Assembly: GCA_036426205.1 (NCBI GenBank)
Contig: CM071568.1
Span: forward strand, 38,523,818 to 38,587,817
DNA from: Ascaphus truei
Lineage: Eukaryota > Chordata > Amphibia > Anura > Ascaphidae
Direction of reading: 5' to 3'
DNA length: 64,000 bases
In this document: one piece after another, positions 32,510 through 43,118 of the stretch
Layout: each line of letters opens with the position of its first letter
Numbering within the stretch: position 1 is the first letter of the stretch
Position numbers and translations under genes: made by a program
The notes under the pieces: model-generated
Seen by the model: the letters and a program-made list of their open reading frames with translations, nothing else
Told to the model about the DNA's origin: nothing
Databases searched by the model: none

Positions 32510-32960
32510 ATTTTTCAAGACAGACAGAAACAGCAGCTACAAACGGCAGACAGCCACTTACTTTGCAGCTACACACACTCTCTCTCCCTCCTTAACTCAA
32601 CTAAGTCTGTCAGCTTTGTTCACGGAGGGAGTGGGAGGAGTCACAGCCTGCTGCTGCTCACTGACCAATCCCCTGCCCTGTCTCAGAGCTGTTCCTGCCT
32701 TCTGACCAATTCCCTCCTCTGTCTCAGAGCTTTTCTAACAATAGGAAAAGTTGATTGGCTGGAAATAAACACTTTGCAAGCAGCCAAAAATTCCGGGCAT
32801 TACTGAATAGATAATGCCCAGAATTTTAATCAATCAGAGAGCCGGGATTTCCATAATGCCCGGAATTTTACTGCTTTAACTTATAATTAAGTAATAATCC
32901 CCGAAGAACAGGGCATTACTGGCCAATAATGCCCTGTTCTGAGGGGATTGTTACTATTAT
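32510..32960. repeat. Direct repeat copy 1 with GGGCATTA hairpins
   Basis: Shares with 33395-33775 the blocks CAGCCACTTACTTTGCAGCT, GACCAATCCCCTGCCCTGTC and GCTGGAAATAAACAC. It has an internal tandem of about 47 bp (CCCTGCCCTGTCTCAGAGCT, twice). It ends with a perfect hairpin GAACAGGGCATTACTGGCCA/ATAATGCCCTGTTC (about 32907-32940). Confidence 0.75.
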
Positions 32961-33049
32961 AGGCTAAATGTAGGTTTTTTTCATAAATAATAGACACTTT
33001 TGTATAGTTATATGGATATTTTTATTAAAATAAAATGGTAAATACATTA

Positions 33050-33390
33050 AAGCACCTATATATACACTTACACTGCAGCTATATATAGATCCACACACTA
33101 CACTACAGATCCACACACTGTCGCCCCCTCTGTGTACACACACACATACACACACACACTGCAGCTCTATATATACACACACACACTGCAGCTCTATATA
33201 CACATATACACACACACACACACACAGCAGCTCAACACACACACAGCAACTCAACACACAACACATCAGTTCTACACACACACAAACTACTGCTACACAC
33301 AAACTCTGCTGCAGCTGCTACACATACATACAACACAACAGCACACCACACACAAACACTGCTGCTGCTGCTGACACACACACACACACT
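33050..33390. repeat. CA-rich minisatellite with GCAGCTCTATATA units
   Basis: Units of (CA)n plus CTGCAGCTCTATATA repeat 3-4 times, followed by CAGCAGCTCAACACA variants and (CTG)n. It links the two direct-repeat copies. Confidence 0.85.
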
Positions 33391-33394
33391 AGAC

Positions 33395-33775
33395 AGACAG
33401 AAACTGCAGCCACAAACAAACTACAGACAGCCACTTACTTACTTTGCAGCTATACACTCTCTCTCTCCCTCCCCAATTCAACTGAATTTGTCAGCTCTGT
33501 TCACTGGGGAAGGGGGAGGAGTCACTGCCTGGCTGCTACTTCCTGAGCAATCCCCTGCCCTGTCTCAGAGCTGTTCCTGCCTCCTGACCAATCCCCTGCC
33601 CTGTCTTAGAGCTGTTCTGAAAGCAGTTTGGCTGGAAATAAACACATTGGAAATAAATACATTGCAAGCTGCAAAAAAATCCGGGAATTACTGAATGAAT
33701 AATGCCCGGATTTTTAACCAATCAGAGAGCAGGGATTTCAATAATGCCTGGAATTTTACAGCTTTAGCCTATAAT
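33395..33775. repeat. Direct repeat copy 2 with GGGCATTA hairpins
   Basis: About 380 bp matching 32510-32890 in the same orientation, offset about 875 bp. It carries TAATGCCCGGATTTTTA and related inverted words. Confidence 0.75.
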
Positions 33776-34197
33776 TCCTGGTAAAACATTTTATACATAA
33801 ATAAATCCCTTGATGTAAATACCAGGATATTATGCCATGTCTGGGCCCCCCTTTTGTTTTTGAGGTTCTTCGACAGAAGAAGCAGTTTGCTTAACTGCAA
33901 AAAGTGAGTTGGATAATGAGACCGACATATTGTTCCGGCCAAGAGACATGGCTGGCTGTTGCTATACATTTTGTGTTTTAAAACATGTGGTGAACTTTCC
34001 TGCAGATGGTCGTGAATTCAGGCTGCACGTGAAATCATACTTTCAACCTGTCTACATATCCCCCACCTGAAAAACTGAATGGAAAAACAAATATTAAAAT
34101 TGTGAGAACAAGCATAGGAAAACCACCAAAGAGGTCAGGAATGAAAGGCGGACATATATTTACATATCCTACAATATACTGTATGTATAATTGAGCA
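33776..34197. other. Unassigned DNA
   Basis: Nothing recognised between the direct repeat and the right arm of the inverted repeat. Confidence 0.5.
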
Positions 34198-34723
34198 GGA
34201 AAGCCAGCAGACCAATGAAGAAAGTCAGAGGTTACTATACACATTAGAATAATGATGATGACACTATTTACTGAATTAATTAATTGAAGTGCTTTACTAA
34301 ATACTAGCTGCTAAGAGAGAGCTCTCTCAGTGACTTTAGCTTTAGTTTATAACTGGGACTGCTTAATTATTTTTCTTTTTGGGTGGGGTCATATACTGTA
34401 GTTGTGTTTTTTTTTTTTAGATCTTTGTAGTTTATATTTGTATTTTCAATTCATTATTATTATAACTTGATGTCATATAGTTCAATTAAAGCACATTTTA
34501 TAGACAAATCTTTCTTCTCTATTTTTCTTATTATTATTCATTTGTATTGTTTCCACATTGTAATCTTTAAAAAAAAAATGTAAACACACCTAATGTCTTC
34601 AACTTTTTTCTTATTGAATAAGCCCCTAAATCTTCCTGAATGAGCCCTATTATTCTTAACTGCAGCCAGTGACCTACAGTATCTGGTCTGTCCACTAATA
34701 CATTTCCCTACGTTTTATTAGAC
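34198..34723. repeat. Long inverted repeat, right arm
   Basis: Reverse complement of 29920-30508 over its whole length. It includes GGTAGTCACT-type, AGAGAGAGCTCTCTCAGTGA and CTGCAGCCAGTGACCTACAG blocks. Together the arms bracket 3.7 kb containing Penelope element 2. Confidence 0.85.
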
Positions 34724-35615
34724 TGTTAAATTCAGTCAGCCAGCAGTGCTGAAACACTGACTTGTTTGTTAACACAAATCTCTCCTGAATTATTCCTGCT
34801 AGTTTTATTAGTAGCTGCCAGCAGTGTTGTACAAATACTGGTCTATCTGAAAATAAATACTGTAAATCTCCTGATGTTTTAATGGACTGTTGACTCTGTG
34901 CAACCAGCAGATCTTTACTGAACTTTGTGTGAACGAAATGTAAAATAAAACCTATAGTATTATTCTTTCTTATCTTTATTACAGTCAGCACTACTATAAT
35001 AATCATGTACTTGCTTAGGAATACTGTAAATCTCTGAACTTGCACCTTGAGGTACACAACAATTTTCAAAATACTTTATGTTTTTTTATGAGCATTTCTG
35101 AACTATTTGTGTAAAACAGGAATTATGAGATACACTGTACACAACATACAATGTAGTTGTCTGTTGCAGTACTGTCAAAGAAAATGATTGGTGTGTAATG
35201 GTACCACATATAATTTATACTAGTATCCCCAAGTCAAATTACATCACAATGAAGTGCTGTTTGTGTGTAACGGGTGCTCGCCACAAACAGGACAGAACCG
35301 CGAGGCTGAAGTGGGGATTTAGAATACACCAACCTGCAACGCGAGACTGCGTGTCTCAGTGTTAACTCCTGGTTGAGTCCTTTGCCTGACAACAGTAGAA
35401 CAATGCCTATGCGCAATCCTGTTAGCGTGAGGCACGTCACCAGTGGCGTCACAGGGAATGTCATGAGACGGGACCTAAGACCGATACTCACAGTATGCTA
35501 CCAAAAGAGTGTAATTTACACATACACATAAAAGGGAAACGATTAATGCAAAAACACACAATGGGAAGAGACCCAAGAATATCTCTCATAGTATGCAGAC
35601 CTTGTACTGTATTTA
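34724..35615. other. Unassigned DNA
   Basis: 34730-34900 shows loosely repeated CAGCAGTGxTGxAxxAxTGxTxTxT segments (34744, 34828, 34905). 35270-35480 is GC-richer with GTAACGGGTGCTCGCC. No gene recognised. Confidence 0.45.
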
Positions 35616-36141
35616 GGATAAATCAAACTAGATGCAATAGACACTACTGGTAGGTGAATAGAGAGCTAGGCTAATCAAGTAGCTAAAAATATATAAATGC
35701 CTAGTACAGTAGATCTCTACTGCCGCCTTTACAATAAAATAGATCTAACATAAATGTATATACCACTAGAGTACGCTAAAGCCCTGCAACTATCTGCCAA
35801 AAAGCTCTGTTAAATATTGTCAAAATACTGACTGCCAATAGACTCTGCTCTGAATGCACAACTGCAGCACAGTTCACCAGGCCTCTGTTACCCCTAACCC
35901 CCACCCTCTGTGATGTCTGACGTCGCATTATCAATTCCCCAATGCGCGTTTAGTTCCGGCAGGAACTTTTTATAAGGAACCCTTGAAAATGGGTCAATTG
36001 TACATTAGATCTATTTCATTATAACTACAGCAGTAGAAATCTACAAAGTAATGATATATTTTTTGTCCAGCTACTTTATTAGCCTAGCTCTCTATTCACC
36101 TACAGTACCAGCAGTGTCTATTGCAGCTAGTTTGCACTTCA
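35616..36141. repeat. Foldback element, about 140-bp arms
   Basis: The left arm contains GCAATAGACACTACTGGTAG and TGAATAGAGAGCTAGGCTAA (from 35631). The right arm has the complement TTAGCCTAGCTCTCTATTCA and CCAGCAGTGTCTATTGCAGC (36078-36127). AGATCTA/TAGATCT blocks pair closer in. The centre near 35,880 holds a GC-richer loop. Confidence 0.75.
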
Positions 36142-37438
36142 GTAGTACATTATCTTTGAGCAAGCTGATCTGTATATCCGGAGCTACATAGCTATTACTA
36201 GCAATTGTCCCACGATTGGCTACTTTTGCAGTAGTTTGGTGCACTAGCTGGTGGGACATATACATTATTCACTTTGGGTTCAGATACTATTTTTCCAACA
36301 CTGTTAAGTAGCCATGTCCACTCTTCAGTGGCTTTTAGTCCTAGTATATAAATCATTGTCTCAATTAGCTGTTAGCTTTGCACTTCAACAGTACCTCTCA
36401 TTTATTAGCCGATCTGAAATTTGTTCAGCCATTTGGCTCGTATTATGTCTGTCTCAGGTTTGAGAACTAGTAATACTATGCTCCAGTTCAGATACGGAGT
36501 GGTACTTTTCAATTCAGTGACCATTTAGGCATGTAATTATAGTAGGATTATCGGATTATCAGACTATAGGCTAATACAGTATACTGCAGCACTGATTATC
36601 CTACCTCCTATTTACTTTAATACTAGGATTTGTGTGACCCTGACTATCATATCAGGTCATTTAGCTAACTCTCCTTCCCCTCCCCCTCCACGTGTTAAAT
36701 GTAATTATTTTATTTGTTCACATTAAATGCTATGTTTTATTCACATTCATTCCACCTGCACTTTTGATTTATCATAACTACCAGTTGTGCACACTGAGAG
36801 ATATGCATGGGTCTCTTCACATTGTGTGTATTTGTAATTAATTTCTATCTCAATAGTGTAGAACCCATTCATTACTGACTAATATATTTAAATTGTGAGC
36901 AGTGCAGTTTCTCAAATGGTCTAACATATCAATGCATGCTACAGGATTTGTCTATTTTTTACTTTGTTCACTATACATTGGCATAAATGGGGCCATCAAG
37001 CCAGCTTTATAAAAAATATGATTTGCACTTCACTTTTTTGCATAACATAAGCAAATTAGAACAAGCAATGAGCAACTACATATGCTTATAGGAGATATGG
37101 CTATACACCATATGCTTATGACTAATATATTTAAATACTATTGAAATGTAGTCTGTTTTTGTCTATTTATTTTTTACACAACAGAACCTTTTGTTATTTC
37201 ACAATGGAAACAAAATGACATGATAAATTGCGTAATTGGTTTAAAGAAATATTACTGTAACTATAATATTTGAAAACATTTAAGTAGAACATTTAAATAA
37301 AGTTCTGAAGAAGATTTCAATTGCTTCAGAACCAAAAAAGTAGAACACATAATGAAGGTTAGATATTGTAGTCTTCTATGTAATACAAGTAGTTAATACC
37401 TCTAATGACATTTCCCAACTTGGAATATTCCTTTGTAA
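36142..37438. other. AT-rich DNA, nothing recognised
   Basis: No gene or named repeat seen across 1.3 kb. Confidence 0.55.
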
Positions 37439-37446
37439 CTCTTGTT

Positions 37447-37592
37447 CAGGGGTGGCCAACTCCAGTCCTCAAGGGTCACCAACAGGTCAGGATGAAAGGG
37501 TATCCCTTTATCAGCAAAGGGGGCTCAATCAGTGGCTCAGTCAGTATGACTGAATGTTGATGGCCCTTTTGGACTGGAGTTGGCCACCCCTG
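37447..37592. mobile_element. hAT-type MITE, 146 bp
   Basis: The terminal inverted repeats CAGGGGTGGCCAACTCCAGT and its complement ACTGGAGTTGGCCACCCCTG are perfect over 20 bp. The flanks CTCTTGTT (37439-37446) and CTCTAGTT (37593-37600) match at 7 of 8 positions, the 8-bp target duplication expected of hAT elements. No coding capacity. Confidence 0.88.
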
Positions 37593-37600
37593 CTCTAGTT

Positions 37601-38089
37601 GATCATGTCCAAAGGCTAACTAATGTTTTCACACGTACTAGTCTTATCTGAAAATGTAAAGAATTGTCTATACTCAATAGTACTTTCTTCAGTAGAGTAA
37701 TGACACACAAATTAGAGTCTTTTACTAAGCACCAAACAATGGACTTGTTTTGCACTTTTGTATAGATGTCCAATATTGAAGTGTATTCAAAAGTATCTTT
37801 ATACTTTAATTGTTTAAATAATGACAGGTGGACCCGCATCTTTTTTTGTATCTTTTTCTGGTCATTGTTCATTAGTTACAAATATCTTTAGGAAAAAGAC
37901 TAACAAATTAATTGTTACGTACGAAAATTGCATATTGTACTAATATTTTACAACGTATTCCTAGGGGTCAATTTTGAGGAATTACAAACAATTGGGATAG
38001 TGATTGTTGTGTACTGTATGATTAGGTACCTACAATTCTGATCTTTCTGGGAAATTCACAGAAATACACTTAAGCATTTTAAAACACTG
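37601..38089. other. AT-rich DNA, nothing recognised
   Basis: No gene or named repeat seen. Confidence 0.55.
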
Positions 38090-38430
38090 ACAAGACTGTA
38101 ACAATTGTATTTGGGACCAAGGCTACATTTTTAAAGCTTCCAATGACTGAGCTCCAGATCAGAACCAACGCTAATACCATCCTAACTCCTGTTACTAGTT
38201 TGAAATACTTCTTCATATGGTTTGACTTCCATTTAACATTTGGGATGCACATTGACACCCTGACATACAAAACCTAGGCCAAACTAGGTGTACTTTACAG
38301 GAACAAATCCTCCCTAAGTCTGCTGGTCAGAAAGCGTATCACACAGCAGATGCTAATGCTAATGCCAATTATCAACTATGGGGACATAGTAAACGCCTTG
38401 GCACCCCAAACCCACCATAGCAAACTTGAG
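38090..38430 (+). pseudogene. L2-type LINE reverse transcriptase, C-terminal fragment
   Basis: One + frame reads TSLKYFFIWFDFHLTFGMHI then DTLTYKT*AKLGVLYRNKSS, LSLLVRKRITQ and YGDIVNALAP. The order (Y/F-x-L-GIW-D.. / ..LxxKxxxKLGxLYRNxxxL / VRKRI / YGDI) is the conserved region after the RT active site in L2/Maui-type LINEs. One in-frame stop. The active site and endonuclease are missing. Confidence 0.7.
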
Positions 38431-38654
38431 AAGAAGAGAAAAAGAGTCATCCAGCGCGTGGATTCAAGTCATCATCCCCAATGTATAGAAAAGGGAGAAA
38501 CGAACAAAAACAAAAACAGTAAATGGTATATATGGTATAATGGTATGGTATAATATATGTATAAATAATGTATACCATATACTTAGAAAAAGGAAGACCA
38601 AGAGACCAAACCTAAAATTGAAAAGCAAGCATTGGAAAGACTTGCACAAAGTAA

Positions 38655-38895
38655 AGAGGTTGGGGGGGGGGGGCGGGGGGGAATTGTTATTTTAAATACA
38701 AAAGATTACATCGAAGAAGCTGAGAGGTTACTGGGGGCCACGAGTACTTACAAAAATTACTAGGGAACCCTATTACAGATTTTAATAAACAGATGACCCT
38801 TCTTCTTGATGACGGCCTAATCAAGGAGATTCTTTCTAAAAAGGAATACGAATACATAAAGATAGACAACCCTAAAATACCCATTTTTTATTACA
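38655..38895 (+). pseudogene. Penelope-like element 3: N-terminal fragment
   Basis: The + strand reads TKDYIEEAERLLGATSTYK, then in another frame DFNKQMTLLLDDGLIKEIL, SKKEYEYIKIDNPKIPIFYY. This corresponds to the region just before the RT fingers of Penelope proteins, ending in the IPxFYxLPKIHK block, of which only IPIFYY remains. Element 1 has the equivalent FSYLLKTDPIRPVFYFLPKI at about 59,400. A run of 12 G, C, 7 G (38661-38680) lies directly upstream. Confidence 0.6.
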
Positions 38896-39925
38896 GCAGC
38901 GGCAGCTTTTATTCTTACAAATCACCGGCTTTTACCTGGCATGTTCCTGTAATGCCACGCTGTTCACCCAGAGCATGCCACGCTCCAAGCCAGGCGCATG
39001 CCTGGCTGACGCGCGGTTGATGTGTTAATTGATAATGGTCCAGGATTTACTAGGCTGCAATGCTTCGCATGTCCGCCAGATGGCATAAATTCATGAATTG
39101 TAATGCAGTATATATATATATAAATATATCAAAACAAAACAGAAATAGTAAAGGAGCGCCTAATGCAACAACCTGCCTAACTGTGAATAAGTAGCCAACT
39201 GCGTTGATACAACCTATGGGGTGGCTAAGGTAAAATAATATAATTAAAAAACCCTATGTAATTCTAAGATAAAATGTGTAATAACTTTAATACAAAGTGT
39301 ACATAACAAAATTGTTAAAAAATGCTTCTGGAAAAAAATGTGTGTTGTAATACAAAAAATATCTTGAATGAAATAAAAAATATAAAAAAATATAAAAAAT
39401 ATGAAAAAATGAAAATAAAAACTTTGTTCCAAAAAACTTTTAAAACCTTAAAAGTCACAGAGTCCTGATCCAAATGAATGCATCCAGGTATAGGCAGCCC
39501 GTTTATAAGGGATCACAACTCCCTAGGAATGCCTATGAAAGAAAAAAGAAAAGAAAACAGGCGCACACCTAGTGCATTAAAGTTTACCAATAATTTTATG
39601 GAACAATTAAAACCAGACAAATGCCCACTCACAAGTAAAGCGTTATTTGAAAGCAGTTATGAGATTGGCCCTCATAAGCCTATGGTGCCGTTCGAGCCTG
39701 TAATGGTGTCCTCTCGTGCGCGGTCTCCTTCTACCGGAAGTGACGCTCACCCGGTCTGGTGTCCCGCACAAAACGGAAGTCCCTCCAGGAAACCGAGGCC
39801 TCTCCTGACTGCCTCTAGCTGCTGCACCACCAATCAAGCCAAACGATGTATCCACTGAACTGCTTTGCCGAGCCTCCCACAAGCTGCGTTCCTCTCAGTC
39901 TGCTCTCAGTGGGACAAATGTCTGT
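38896..39925. other. Repeat-derived DNA without genes
   Basis: 38900-39020 is GC-rich with GCCAGGCGCATGCCTGGC (a small perfect hairpin, 38990-39008). 39130-39160 on the minus strand has a GGCGCTCCTTTACTATTTCT Penelope-type end. 39540-39900 is GC-richer unassigned sequence. Confidence 0.4.
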
Positions 39926-40211
39926 GTGTGTGTGTGTATATATATATATAGTACTATCTAAACTGGTATAGATGTATTTACAAAAAACATACACTTCATG
40001 CTTCCTTGTGAAAACACACTATTTTAATAATACAGGCCTAATGTTTGACAACTATACTAAGTGTGAGCCTCTAACATTATTGGGTGCAAACAAATGTTTA
40101 TGACTTAATTCACTCATGTTTATCACCATTTAAATAGGTTTCATACAAGGCCTACTTACTGCCATCAATATGTTGTGTGTACTCCTGCAATATAAAAAAA
40201 AAAAAAAAAGA

Positions 40212-40293
<82 letters not shown>

Positions 40294-40365
40294 TATACAT
40301 ATAGTACAATATACACTTTATATATATATATATATTTTTATGAGAGAGATATATTTATATATATA
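39926..40365. repeat. Simple repeats (TG)n(TA)n, poly-A, (TA)n(CA)n
   Basis: (TG)8(TA)6 at 39926-39950, poly-A at 40195-40210, (TA)n at 40217-40250, (CA)n at 40265-40292, and (TA)n again at 40320-40370. Unassigned AT-rich DNA lies between. Confidence 0.9.
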
Positions 40366-40799
40366 TAGATACACACGTATTTAAACTCATGCAGACAGGT
40401 AGTTAACCAGACTTTCAAATACACACAGAAAAGTATGTGGGAAAAAAACATTTCATTTTGCAGGTGTGTGTATTTACTGATATGGCTGTCTAAGCACTAT
40501 TTTCACACAGTGCTCTTTGTTATTTTTCTAGAAAACTCAATGTTACTGAAATAAGTGTAGGAATGTTTTCACAAACGAGATAAAAAAATGATACATGTTT
40601 TTCCCACATTCGCCTATCACTAACCACAAAACTTAAACCAATTAAAAGGACACATCCAATTGGCGTTTGAAATAAGGAGTAAAAGTAGTTACTTTTGTTG
40701 ACCTTGAAAACGAAACACAGGAATTTGTTAGCCATTGAGCAGAATCATTTTGATGAGCAAAGAAGACAGAACTGCACACATCTTTTGTGCTACTCTGAC
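40366..40799 (+). promoter_or_regulatory. Upstream region of the forkhead gene
   Basis: Non-repetitive DNA before the ATG at 40800. It includes an ACCAATTAAAAGG word (about 40638, CCAAT-like) and ATCCAATTGG (about 40655). No clear TATA box. Whether it is a promoter is inferred only from position. Confidence 0.3.
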
Positions 40800-41468
40800 A
40801 TGGCTGATGAATTCGTTAACCATATGAATCCCCTTTTAGGTTATAAGTACATGGTTTCAGAAGCAATTTTAAACAGTCGCGGACACAAAGCAAGCACACG
40901 CCAAATCTATGATTTGATTCGAGCTAAATATCCTTATTACCAAGACCGTAGGCATGCGCGGAATTTTAATTCCTCAATAAGATTCACTTTATCAACTAAT
41001 GACTTTTTTGAACGTGTGCAGGATAAGCTAGAACACACCTATGGTTTCTGGAAGATTGCAAAGGAAAAGCATTTTACCCTGAAAGAGGGCACATATATTG
41101 TTGTGAAAGGCATATTTATTCCTAATGCCAATAGCAATGGATCCGCTACTACTGTTCCGTGTGAATCGATACCTGCTGCAATATCTGCACCCTCCATTCC
41201 TGAAACCCACATTGTACAACAACAAAAGTACTATGATTATGTACCAAGCCTTTCAGCTGAAAATGCATTGGAATGGGAACCAGAAGAAATGAACCTACCT
41301 CCCGACCAATTGTTTGAAGAAAGCAGTGGCGATTCCTATGAGCGCTTCATGGAGGAGATGTGTGTCATACTGGATTCAGCGGGTGGGTCAAGCGTGGATG
41401 AAAATGCCTTGCATTTCTGGAGCGACCAGTTGCAGCCAGACGAAGAGTTAATTCTAGAAGAATGGTAA
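40800..41468 (+). CDS. Single-exon forkhead-domain protein (222 aa), divergent
   Basis: Intact frame from ATG (good Kozak context, G at -3 and +4) to TAA. Residues 13-87 form a forkhead winged helix: YKYMVSEAILNSRG (helix 1), QIYDLIRAKYPYYQ (helix 2), NFNSSIRFTLSTNDFFERV (helix 3, strand 2) and YGFWKIA (wing). The canonical recognition helix is W-x-N-S-I-R-H-N-L-S. Here the pattern is F-N-S-S-I-R-F-T-L-S, so the DNA-contacting His and Asn are replaced (Phe62, Thr63, Ser58). Residues 100-145 are low in charge; 150-222 are acidic with aromatic residues (FWSDQLQPDEELILEEW), like a transactivation tail. A nuclear transcription factor is inferred. The divergence and lack of introns suggest a lineage-specific or retroposed Fox gene (FoxH1/FoxR-like groups are possible), or a factor carried by a transposon. 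A frame without ATG extends upstream to 40695; I prefer the ATG at 40800. Confidence 0.7.
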   Translation: MADEFVNHMNPLLGYKYMVSEAILNSRGHKASTRQIYDLIRAKYPYYQDRRHARNFNSSIRFTLSTNDFFERVQDKLEHTYGFWKIAKEKHFTLKEGTYIVVKGIFIPNANSNGSATTVPCESIPAAISAPSIPETHIVQQQKYYDYVPSLSAENALEWEPEEMNLPPDQLFEESSGDSYERFMEEMCVILDSAGGSSVDENALHFWSDQLQPDEELILEEW

Positions 41469-41759
41469 ATATAACAACCGTTATGCGTTGACTGTGCGTT
41501 TAAATGTTTTTTTTTTTTTTTTTTTTTTAACCACCATTTTCCCTTTCAATGCGTGGATACAGCGTAACATTGCAGACTGCATAACATGTAGCGATCACAA
41601 AGAAATTGTTGCCGAATACAATATAGTATAACCTGAAAGAGTAGTACACATTGCTGACGGAATAAATATACGTACTTTCCTATCCCTTTAACCATATTAG
41701 CAACATTTTAAAATAACTCTAACACATACCTGTTTTGTTATCATGCAACATTTAAAAGC
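41469..41759 (+). other. Putative 3' UTR with poly(A) signal
   Basis: It contains a poly-T run (41505-41529) and AATAAA at 41661-41666, 193 nt after the forkhead stop codon, a normal distance for a poly(A) signal. There is no genomic poly-A tract after it, so no direct sign of retroposition. Confidence 0.4.
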
Positions 41760-42120
41760 GGGTCCACCACGTATGACGTGGGACCCTTGTCATGGCCCAA
41801 GGCGTCCTTAAAAAGGATTACGGATGTAAGTCCCGCCCCCAAGCGACGTGCGCGCCTCAAAGCCTATTGGCTGTCATGTTTTGTTATAGTAACGGTAACT
41901 GCAGTGTGTCATGTGTGCGGCTCAGTGTTTGTAGCCGTAAAGTGGGCGTTAGCCGAATGTTAATTGAGTGGGAGGAGAGTTAGCGTGCGTTTCACGCTGG
42001 TTTAACATGACGTCACACGTATTGCATTTGCGCATTGTGTTATCGGCCGTCCTTTCTGTCCAAACACGTCTGTTTAAAAAGAATACAGATGTACTCGTTT
42101 AGAACGAATGTAGTTTCGTA
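41760..42120. promoter_or_regulatory. CpG-rich, promoter-like island
   Basis: CpG dinucleotides are frequent (GCGACGTGCGCGCC, CGTAAAGTGGGCGTTAGCCG, GCGTGCGTTTCACGC), unlike the surroundings. There is a GC box CCCGCCCCC (41835), a CCAAT/ATTGG word (41866) and TGACGTCA-like ATGACGTCAC (42008). It opens with an imperfect hairpin (GGGTCC../..GGGACCC, 41760-41787). Which gene it would serve is unclear. A splice-acceptor-like TTTGCTGTATTTCAG lies at 42466-42480. Confidence 0.4.
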
Positions 42121-42841
42121 TTCATTGTATTTGAAATAAAGATTTTATGTTTAATGGTATTTTCAAGATGTATTGAACGCACAACGTATGCTTTGTTTTG
42201 CGCATGCGCTAACAGTTAGTGCAGCCAAGCGTGAAGTGCGTGCGCACACTAAGATGTGCGCGCACATTTTTCAGTATACAGGCAACGTTCACATCATATA
42301 CATAGTTATGCCTGCTACAAATTTAAAGAAACATTACATACTGATGTACACTTGTACTTCTAACATATAAGTGAGTGACGTGTGTATGTACACAATCATA
42401 TAGAGCTGTGTAATGCGTTGTCACGGATACATATATAGTAAGGTGCCATATTTGACCATCATGTGTTTGCTGTATTTCAGAGATGTCGGGGAAGATACAA
42501 TCGGATCAATGTATGATTTCAGAAGAGTCTACCTTTATATGAGATGATTGTGAGGAGGAGCCACCGACTACTATACTACATATGGAACTAATTTTATATT
42601 GCTTGCAGCGCTTATTAACAAACAATTAAAAATGTGATACCCTTATGCCTATATTGCATAAGCACTTAATTAACATAATGATGTTGCAAAATAGTGCCTC
42701 ATGAATTTTTATTGAGTGTTCTTTAATGACTACTATCATTTTATGGCATGGTGTGTTTTATATATAACAACCATTCCCACTCTGCTAACACATTTGTGAA
42801 TTCTATTGTGTAATGGAACGTATGACTGTCGAAACTATGTA
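42121..42841. other. Unassigned; possible second-gene relic of the Harbinger element
   Basis: After the acceptor-like site at 42480 a short frame MSGKIQSDQCMISEESTFI ends at TGA (42540), and the same frame continues DDCEEEPPTTILHMEL to 42590. Harbinger transposons usually carry a second, Myb/SANT-like gene, and this acidic fragment could be its end, but there is no domain to support it. Confidence 0.25.
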
Positions 42842-43118
42842 ACAATAATAATAATAATAATAATAATAATAATTATAATATGAGCATGTTCATGTATAGC
42901 GCTGCTAGTTGTACACAGCGCTTTACAGACACATTTTTCAGGCTGAGGTCCCTGGCCCGTGGAACTTACAATTTATTTTTTGCCGCCTGAGGCACAGGGA
43001 GATAAAGTGACTTGCCCAAGGTCACAAGGAGCCGACACCGGGAATTGAACCAGACTCCCCTGCTTCAAAATCTCAGTGCCAGTGTGTGTCTTTACTCACT
43101 GAGCCACTCCTTCTCCCA
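42842..43118 (-). mobile_element. MIR-like tRNA SINE with (ATT)n tail
   Basis: On the minus strand: a tRNA-like head with A box TGGCTCAGTGAG (about 43107-43096) and B box GGTTCAATTCC (43051-43041); a CORE-like middle CTTGGGCAAGTCACTTTATC and CCTGTGCCTCAGG, very close to the MIR/CORE-SINE centre; a tail TGTAAAGCGCTGTGTACAAC; then (ATT)n. This order matches vertebrate CORE-SINEs that borrow an L2-type LINE 3' end. Transcription would be by RNA polymerase III from the A/B boxes. Confidence 0.8.

Noticed and set aside
40800..41529. Forkhead gene as a processed retrocopy
   Set aside because: No poly-A tract follows the poly(A) signal and no target duplication was found; the nearby run is poly-T. 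Retroposition stays possible but is not supported.
42842..43118. A and B boxes suggesting a tRNA gene
   Set aside because: The tRNA-like head cannot form a proper cloverleaf as read by eye and is followed by a CORE-SINE body and (ATT)n tail, so it is a SINE.
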